DNA of 64,000 nt, taken from assembly GCA_965153455.1 (NCBI GenBank), contig OZ234496.1:20638304-20702303 (forward strand), in the 5' to 3' direction. The notes under the pieces were generated by a model. That model worked only from the letters and a program-made list of their open reading frames with translations. It was not told where the DNA came from and did no database searches. Below are positions 56,816 through 64,000 of this stretch, in pieces. The stretch is from Sphagnum compactum (taxonomy: Eukaryota; Bryophyta; Sphagnopsida; Sphagnales). A program made the translations under genes and the position numbers. Numbering within the stretch: position 1 is the stretch's first letter; each line of letters opens with the position of its first letter.

Positions 56816-59800
56816 GTTAGTGCACTTTCCCCTTTAAGTGGCATGCCCAATTCTCCTTATCTACTGTTTGTCTCCTGAGCTGAGTGTGATTAGACTTGGT
56901 AAAATGTCCATCAATTTTTCTGTCATGGTAGTGCTCAAAATTATGCATGTTGTTAAACTCCTTAGAGGTTTAGTAGATGATGAAAAGTGCCTGCTTTTGC
57001 TGGGATGATGAGTAAATATTCATCTGTGAACTTTATGTTAAGGCAGAGTTATCATGTGCGCATTCTCACAAAGCACTTCACTATGTATGGTTGCAGATTC
57101 TCACATCCCCTCTTGTTACTGGGACAGAGAACCTACCAAATCCAGGAGCAGTGGTATTTTCTGCTGTCTTCCAACTTTCTTCAAGTGCCTCTCCAAATAC
57201 CCTCTTTATTCTAGGATGGGTTTCTCTCTTCTTATGGTTTCAAGTCCAGAGTGATTTTTGCTATTGCAATCATTTATTTGGCTGCCTATGTCAACCAGAT
57301 GTTACTGTTTTTGATGCTGTTTCTATCATGTTAAATACTGTTTCATTTTTCCTGTGTGTGTGTATTGTTCGTGTTCAATTTACATACAGGCAATGAAGCT
57401 CACAACTGTTTGCTTGTGATTTGCTTGCAGCCCAGAAGACCTGTGTTGTTTGTAGGCAACCACACCATGTTTGGCATCTATGATTCTCCTATACTTGTTC
57501 ATGAGGTGCTATGCCTGCTCCTCCCTGCTGTATATTTCTTCACAGGTTGAAGTGCAGTGAATCCAGCAACCTTGATAAATCTTTGAATTTGTCTTTATTC
57601 CCTTTACTCAGCTCATCTTTCTTTTCAACACATGATGAATAAGACATGCTTTCCCTTTTATTTCCTTCATGATCTCGGAATATTGATCTTTTGCAGCTAT
57701 TTCTGCGGGGCTTCCGGTGCCGAGGATTAGCTCACCCAGGGCATTGGACCCTTGGTGTTGGCCAGATATTCGAAAGGTACCTTTGATGAATTCTGCTCCT
57801 GGCTCCATTATGCTTGTCTCATATGTATTTCCCCAAGATAGAGAAGATGGCACATTTTGAACCCAGCATTTCCTATGTACATCGTGTACCCAGGTACAAT
57901 ATGATAATAAAACTGTCAATTATTATCCATCTCTTGAGGTTTTCTGAAGTGTATGTATGGCACAGATGTGGCCCATAGACATGGATGCTGGAGCTAAATC
58001 ATAGGATTAACTTGCTTTGTGTGTGTTTTATAGATATGGCAGTGTCAAGGCATCAAAGTTTGCTGCCTACAAGCTTCTCAAGGTATAAAGAACTTGATTG
58101 TTAGGCTGAATTTCGTGCAACAGAAGTGTGCGAAGAGGATGTCTAGCAGCAGCCAGACATTGAGTATGGATTGCCCATTTGACTTCCCTGCTTACAGGAA
58201 GGTGAGGATGTGCTGCTATTTCCAGGAGGTTCGAGGGAAGTTTGCAAGCGGAGAGTAAGTTCTTGTGGCCCTCAATCCTTGTGATTACTGCAAGATTTAG
58301 CTGGACTGGCTTGTACAGTATAGAGCTGCAGCCTTTCTGTATGGATGTAGTTTGTGCCCCCAAATTTTAGATTAAGGTTCTAGTATACTCCATTGCTACT
58401 ATTTCTACTGAAAGGAACAAATCATCAACAGGTGAAAAATGGCAATTGAATTCTTACTTCTTCCAACCTTCCCATTTTCCTACACTTAATTAGTTCTGTG
58501 ATGAGAGCTGGGTTCATTGTCATTGGTAACACCTCTACCCTGTGACTATTTTCAAGGTGGCATTGAGGCCTACTACCCATGTGGCTCTTGGTTTTAAGCT
58601 GATTCTGACCAAAGTAATAGAACACTAAGGAGGAATCTTGATGGCCTTGCAGGGAGAGGAGTATAAACTGATGTGGAAACCTACAGTTGACTTTGTGCGC
58701 ATGGCTAGTCGCCTCAATGCCATCATTGTGCCATTTGGAATTCTCGGAGCTGATGAAGCGTATGTGCAGATTGATACTCTTCTTGGTCATCATTTTGTTG
58801 TCAAATGAGGGAAACTCTTTTCTTCATTGTCAGCTTCTAGATATGGTTTTTGAACTGAGAATGTTCCCTTGTCAGGAGGATATGGTTGAGATGGATGGAG
58901 TGTTGATATGCTGGGCAGTGTTTGTTTGCAGATATAAGATCATATTTGATGGTGATGATATGCTAAGGTCTCCTATAGGACCACTTCTAAGCTCTCTGTA
59001 TGCACAACTGCAAATTAGCACAGATAACATATATCCTCTAACTGCACTTCCTTTCCTAAATTTACCCAGGTACCTCCCAAGCACATCCTCCATTAGAATA
59101 CTTATATTATATGTGTGGCTTTATGGTTGTTTAGTCCTGGTGAACATGGAGGATAGAAGTTTTATGGAGTGTACTGGTTGTGAGTTATTAGCCAGTTTTG
59201 TTTGCCATATCTCTCCTTTGAAATAGTACACCTCAAACTTGTTGGACAAAGAGTGACCTTCAGGTTTTTGCTTGCAGTATAATTCCCATACCTTCAATTG
59301 AACGCATTTACATCCATTTTGGGAAGTCAATTGACACTGCTAATTATGGTTGCAAAATTGATAACAAGGATGAGGTATGTGTACCCTTGTGGTTACTTTG
59401 TGTGTGATAGTATTTTCTATTATAGAGTTTATTAACTATTCATAGTAGGTGTTGCAATTGCAATGGTTCTAATGCAACTCAGTCCTTCCTGGGTCCTCAG
59501 ACTGTCAATAGGATCTCGTTACACTGCAAGAGATGAGGAGGAAGAGAATGAATTACCAAGAGAAGAACTATGTGCCAGGGATTTTGATCATCATATCAGC
59601 AAATAATCTTCCAATGATTTGCATTCCTTGCAATTGTGTTTGGTACTGGGATCATTGAATTTTATGTTGGTTCTGAGAGAAATTAGTGTTAACAGTTCTG
59701 ATAGTTGTGCCATGTGGTTGGTTTTCTTGTGTCCCTCTTCTTGGTGAATGACATGGCAATGGGTGGCAGTGCAAAGAGCTATATTGTAAGTGCAGGCCCT

Positions 59801-60332
59801 TGCAAAGATATTTCCCTGCAAATTTTCCAGCTGTTTGCAGTCATTCTTGTGAAAGGATAGTTCCACAGATATCACCACAATTTATTTACAAGGAGTCCAT
59901 TGCTGCACAGGTTCCAGTTCACTTTTAACACTTTGAATGAATTCTGTGTTGGGGTTTGGTGTGGGATACAGTGTTGGTAAAGAAGAGAGTTGAAGACAGC
60001 ATTGATATGCTAAAAGGCATTCGAGAACAAGATCCGGTTTGTACAACCTGTCCACATTGTACCACTGCATGGATTCTCTTACATTCTTCATGTATGGATG
60101 GGAGGATTGATTTTGGCGAGGAATGTAGTCTCTCTTTATCTTTTTGTGAACTGGATATTGACAGCACAGTTTAATGTTCTCAGTCAACCACTCGTACTAG
60201 GAAAGCTTATTGTCCATGCATGGTGGGTGGAATTTGCAGGAGAGGTCATTACCTGCACGGTTGCTTGCAAAGGCAGAGCGCCTATTGCCGGAAATAACTC
60301 CAAGGGCTCCAGGAAGTAAAATGATTGCTTGA
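53665..60332 (+). CDS. Phytyl-ester-synthase-like hydrolase/acyltransferase, 17 exons (introns included)
   Basis: Member of the plant PES/ELT family, plastid enzymes that esterify phytol and diacylglycerol with fatty acids, notably during chlorophyll breakdown. My 17-exon model (coordinates in the two block entries) gives 2,208 coding bases, 735 codons plus stop, close to the usual 630-720. All junctions are GT-AG and in phase. Order: a Ser/Arg/Cys-rich plastid-targeting-like N-terminus (1-105), an alpha/beta hydrolase half with nucleophile motif GESFGG (about 236) and His in SGHTFLLEDG (about 390), then an acyltransferase half with NHTMFGIYD (496-504) and LLFPGGSRE (about 560-568). No frame breaks were found. 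A decayed exon copy sits in intron 5. Which substrate this paralogue uses cannot be read from the sequence. Confidence 0.93.
56004..56081 (+). pseudogene. Decayed copy of exon 5 within intron 5
   Basis: One frame reads YVPATCAAWRFSMFADML then SDLKSV and a TAA stop. Exon 5 has YVPAPCAAWRFSMLNDNSG followed by a similar LSDHDIKSI. About 25 residues align at the protein level, and the DNA is nearly identical over GCTTGGCGGTTCTCAATGTT. The TAA and the lack of a matching donor show that this copy is not used as is. Confidence 0.85.
57097..60332 (+). CDS. Phytyl-ester-synthase-like gene, exons 8-17 (acyltransferase half)
   Basis: Exons: 57097-57153, 57431-57505, 57697-57776, 58034-58082, 58198-58254, 58653-58759, 58932-59069, 59278-59374, 59983-60036 and 60240-60332. 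Marks in order are PRRPVLFVGNHTMFGIYD, FRCRGLAHPGHWTLG, EGEDVLLFPGGSREV, KPTVDFVRMASRLNAIIVPF and ERIYIHFGKSID. The tail is SIDMLKGIREQDP, then LLAKAERLLPEITPRAPGSK, ending TGA at 60330-60332. The 59983 acceptor is weak; 59986 is equally in phase. The NH...D and FPGG blocks match the diacylglycerol-acyltransferase-like half of the family. Confidence 0.92.
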
Positions 60333-61950
60333 GTTCTCAAGTGAACAATTGAGATCAAAAGTCTGGGTGGGTCTTTGAAGTGCATTGAGAGCATGTGTAC
60401 TCTTGAACAGGATCTTAAGAAAAATGGTCCTGTGCAGAGAAGTGAGGTCTGTCTATCATTGGCACATCTCAGAAAATTGTGAGTATTGCAGCAACATGGA
60501 ATTGGAGCAAGGATTAGCAATGCTTTTTGACAGGAGCATATCCACAATAGTGTGCTCCCCAGTGATGATTATTAGAATCACTCACTGAAATGTCTACTTG
60601 CTGCAATCAAAGCTTTCCATCCAACAAATGGTTGCAAGTTTTTGGAGGCACATTTATGAAGGAAGTGTCTCTGACCATGTGTATGACCAATCACTGCTGT
60701 TGTCCAAACAGCTCCTGAATTCTGTCTTGTGGTCCTGTTTTCCTCTTTTCTTTAGGTTGGGGTTTCCTTCTTTTTTCATGCTTTGCGGATCATTGGGTTG
60801 GGGATTTTTTTTGTTCTGACCTGAAATTATCCAGTACACATAACTACAGATCTGTCAAAAGTCTCTTCAGGTTGGCTTGAAATATTGAGAAATTCTCCAT
60901 TCTCTTGAGGCTGACTTACATCATGAAGTATAGAATGTGAATAATCACGTGGGTATTTGTCTTATGTGGGCGGTAATAAGTGTTTCGTTGACCCATTTGC
61001 CCTCAACCCTTACATGCCAATTAGCTAGGTTGCATTGCCAGATGTGTGTGTAATTAAAGCCTTGCTAGGCCTGCAAAATGATGAATGAATTCTTTAGAAA
61101 ATTCTATAAACAAAATAATATTCTACTAGTGACACTTTCCAACGAAACTTCTAACATAATTTGGTTGCTGGTCTGAGGATCCTTCTAGAACCCATCTCAA
61201 ATGAGGTATGAAGTTCTTGACCCTGGAAGCTAACCCGCTTGCATTTTCGTGTCAACACATCTTAGTAATGTGTCTATGTGTTAGTTTTTGTTGTGGTAGT
61301 TTTACATATTTGAGTCATTTTGTGACAAAAATTCCAGTGTGACTATACAAAGGAATTTTGTGAAAAAAGAAGTGCCAAAATGATTTTGGGAATTTTTTTT
61401 TTTTTGAAATTGCCATACTTTGACAATAGTTTCCAACAAGTTGTGAAATTATAGTAGGATTCTTAAAATTTTCTACTTTCCTCTTTGACCTGTAACCAAA
61501 TTTGGCTAATTCCTCTTGTGGATGATCACTAGTGTGGCTACGTCACAAAATTGGAATGAAAGAATTTTTTTATTTTTTATTTTTTGATTACCATACTTGA
61601 GAAAATTACTATGAGAATCATTGCAAAATGGAGTCTATTTGCTATACGCACATTAATTTATGAATATGAAATCAGGTGTGGACCCGATCCTACTAATTCT
61701 CCAAGAAAATGTTGTGAAAATTCATTGAAAATCAAATCACTCAATGGGCCACACTTTTTTTTAAATTTCACAATATTGAGTTTGAGAGTTTAGTGTGGAC
61801 CACACTAAAATTATAATGATCCATGGACTATGCTTTTAACATGCACAAAGGCTAAAATAGAGTACACTAGTGGTAACCCGTGCCTGCAAGGCACGACATG
61901 ACACTGGGAAAAAAATGGGAGTCCAAAGGAGACCCCAAAGAACCCCATAC
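60333..61950. other. 3' flank of the phytyl-ester-synthase-like gene and spacer
   Basis: The first few hundred bases are likely 3' UTR. Beyond about 60950 the sequence is AT-rich spacer with no gene. Short frames here lack any signature. Confidence 0.5.
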
Positions 61951-61959
61951 TCACAAGAT

Positions 61960-62520
61960 TTGACGGAATTACAAATCCATAATGTTTCATCCACATCCTC
62001 ATAATTAGATGGAACTCCCAAATACGTGATATTTTCATTCACATAATCAAATATAATGATATTTTCATCCACATAATCATCCATCCAGAACTCCTAATTG
62101 GATAGAATTATAAAAATACATAATATTTCATCCACATCATCAATCCATCCAGAACTCCTAATTAGATGGAACTCTAAATACGTAATATTTTCACCTGCAT
62201 AATCATCCATCCAGAACTCCTAATTGGACGGAATTACAAATACATGATATTTCATCCAAATAAATCACCATGCAAAACTTATCATTCGACGGTACTTACG
62301 AATACATAAATATTTCATCCACATAATCAATCCATCCAAAACTCTAAGTGGACAAAACTACAAAATCTTTAATATTTCTTTAAACCACAAATCATTCCTC
62401 CTAATTGGACGGAACTACAAATACATGATATCTCATCCTCATAACCACCCATCCAGAACTCTGAGCTCATTGGACGGAACTAAAAACGTATAATATTTCA
62501 TCCACATAATCACAGAACTG
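61960..62520. repeat. Minisatellite, ~62-bp unit, about 8-9 copies
   Basis: Unit close to CATCCATCCAGAACTCCTAA then TTGGACGGAATTACAAATAC then ATAATATTTCATCCACATAAT. Copies differ by about 10-20 percent with small indels. No coding potential is seen. Confidence 0.93.
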
Positions 62521-62524
62521 CCGG

Positions 62525-62715
62525 GTTTCAGGAAAACCCGGAAAAGAGGAGCCAGGCAGGTTTTTGGGTGGTTATTTTACTTTTACATTTTGAGATCTGG
62601 GTTTCAGGACCTCGACCAGACGGACGGACAGGCGGGTCCCGATCTGGGTTTCAGGACCTCGACGGACGGACAAGACCTCGACTTTCAGGACCTCGACGGA
62701 CAGACAAGGCACTTT
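62525..62715. repeat. GC-rich short repeats GGTTTCAGGACCTCGACGGAC
   Basis: Three to four imperfect copies of (GATCTGG)GTTTCAGGACCTCGAC followed by GGACGGACA lie between the minisatellite and a TATATATATAAG stretch at 62714-62725. The abrupt composition change suggests an inserted repeat end. Confidence 0.8.
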
Positions 62716-62726
62716 ATATATATAAG
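62710..62726 (+). promoter_or_regulatory. Possible TATA element
   Basis: TTTATATATATAAG after a GC-rich block resembles a promoter TATA box. No gene follows within the window, so it may be the promoter of a retroelement LTR. Motif evidence only. Confidence 0.25.
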
Positions 62727-64000
62727 ATAGAGATTTGGTCCAAATTCAAGTCCAAGACTTTGATCTAGATTCAACACAATGAAGCCAAGCTTCTTCTTTC
62801 CTTAAAAACCTCAGTCAATCCTCCCTTGGATCACAACTTACAAAGACACAGGTAATAGAATTCTCCTTTCAAGTCATCCTGTGTTTGAGCCCTAGTTTGA
62901 TCCCTAGTTTGAGCCTGTAATCCCTGTTTCATCCCCAATCTGAGTGTAGCCTTCTCAAGTAAGCAAAAACTGGGTATTATTGTTTAACTAAAACTGGGTA
63001 TATCAGTTTAGAAGATTTTCAGGACTTTATGCTGACAAGACTTGACCTACTGAAGAATTACTAAGAGCAGTAGTGAAGGTGCCAGGTAAGGCAAATCCAA
63101 AACTGGGGGTGGAAACTTATGTGAGAACCAAAACTTTGGTGAGAAAAACCAGTTTGGGCCCCCTCTACTATTTTTCCTGTGTGCTGTTTTCATTCTGATT
63201 GTTAAGATTTCGTCCTTAGTTTTGGCCAAACTGGGCCTCAGTGTACTGATAACCATGGTTCCAAGGGGGAGGGGGGGGGGGGTTGCTGGTTCACCCTAAG
63301 GCCTAATTAATAGAGGACTTTAAAACGGGTCTAAATTATTGGATGTACTTTGAAAGACACAAAATTGGACATAGTAAAGGCCTTTTAATGGCATGGATGA
63401 ACAGGACCAGGGTAGACCAACAGTCACCAGCACACCATCCAATGGAAGCCCATCATGACTCAGTTGTGGATGAAGTTGGTTGAACCCCAACTGAGTTGAC
63501 CAGGGGTTTCATCATAGTAACCTATCATGCAGTTGTAGATCCTGTGGGTAGGTAGATGATAGGTGGCTAATAAGTAAGTAGCTACTAGTGTTGGGCGGGT
63601 ATAAAAAGTGAGAACCGGACATGGTTTCAAGCCGGTTCTAAATTTGAATACCTCAGGGTATCACATTGAGTGATGCCTTTTATGAGACCCGGCTGCAGGG
63701 TTTTATATAATGTGAGAACCAGGCTTTTGAAACCCTAGTCAAATGTGTATTTACATTTTATTGAAACCCTGACAGGGTATTAAAAAGAATTAGGGTCAGG
63801 GTTCCAAAGTTTTGAATTAATTAAGGTGTGAGTAGTCAATAGGGTTTAATTGTTTAGTTAGTAGTTAGTTTAGGGCTTAGTTAGGTTTAAGGTTTAACAA
63901 GCAAGCGGCGTCGCTTGCTACTTGCTATAAAGCAAGTGTTTCATAATAATTTGCTCATTGTGCGTGAGTTATCTTTGGTCTCTTGTCTTTTCTTTGTTTC
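62727..64000. other. Repeat-like spacer to the window end
   Basis: A G run lies at 63266-63283. At about 63586, TGTTGGGCGGGTATAAAAAG starts a stretch with AGAACC(G/A)G repeats, and near the end AGCAAGCGGCGTCGCTTGCT and GCTATAAAGCAAG can fold as hairpins. TG start, TATA-like boxes and hairpins would fit a retroelement LTR running off the window, but no second copy is available to prove it. Confidence 0.35.

Noticed and set aside
58687-59226. 179-codon plus frame overlapping exons 13-14 of the phytyl-ester-synthase-like gene
   Set aside because: It reads the exons in the wrong frame and spans introns; the 17-exon model explains the conserved protein.

Overview
This window is nuclear DNA from a land plant. 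All recognisable genes are plant-type, AT-rich intergenic DNA is full of degraded transposons, and two genes are split into many short exons. I cannot fix the lineage. The long repeat-filled spacers would fit a fern, lycophyte or gymnosperm, but that is a guess.

Layout: (1) 0.8-22.0 kb, minus strand, is one very large gene of about 41 exons for a MON2-like protein, the ARM/HEAT-repeat trafficking factor related to Sec7/BIG Arf-GEFs. I traced nearly every exon with phase-consistent splice sites. Two places do not carry the frame cleanly: an in-frame TAG in the 15.8 kb exon and an apparently missing base at 7.85 kb. One intron uses a GC donor. (2) 22.2-35.1 kb is gene-poor. It holds a small TIR element, unidentified ORF fragments, a GC-richer block, a complete non-autonomous CACTA-type element with a 3-bp target duplication (28357-30712), and several tandem arrays. 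(3) 35.2-36.5 kb, minus strand, is an intact intronless GT34 xyloglucan xylosyltransferase gene. (4) 37.1-38.1 kb is a broken two-exon remnant of an MsrA-type methionine sulfoxide reductase. (5) 38-53 kb is repeat territory: a palindromic element, tandem arrays, the 3' half of a Ty1/copia element with its LTR, a gypsy integrase remnant, and an inverted second copy of the 22.9 kb TIR element. (6) 53.7-60.3 kb, plus strand, is a complete 17-exon gene of about 735 codons for a phytyl-ester-synthase-type protein, with an alpha/beta hydrolase half and a plastid acyltransferase half. A decayed copy of its exon 5 lies in the next intron. (7) 60.4-64 kb is repeats, including a ~62-bp minisatellite.

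The genes do not form a pathway. MON2 acts in Golgi/endosome traffic, the xylosyltransferase makes xyloglucan side chains in the Golgi, and the phytyl-ester-synthase-like enzyme acts in plastids on lipids and phytol. I found no CRISPR array, tRNA or rRNA, and nothing I can defend as a new biological system. The most novel items are structural: exon duplications, the CACTA and TIR elements, the GC-AG intron and the uORF-rich leader.
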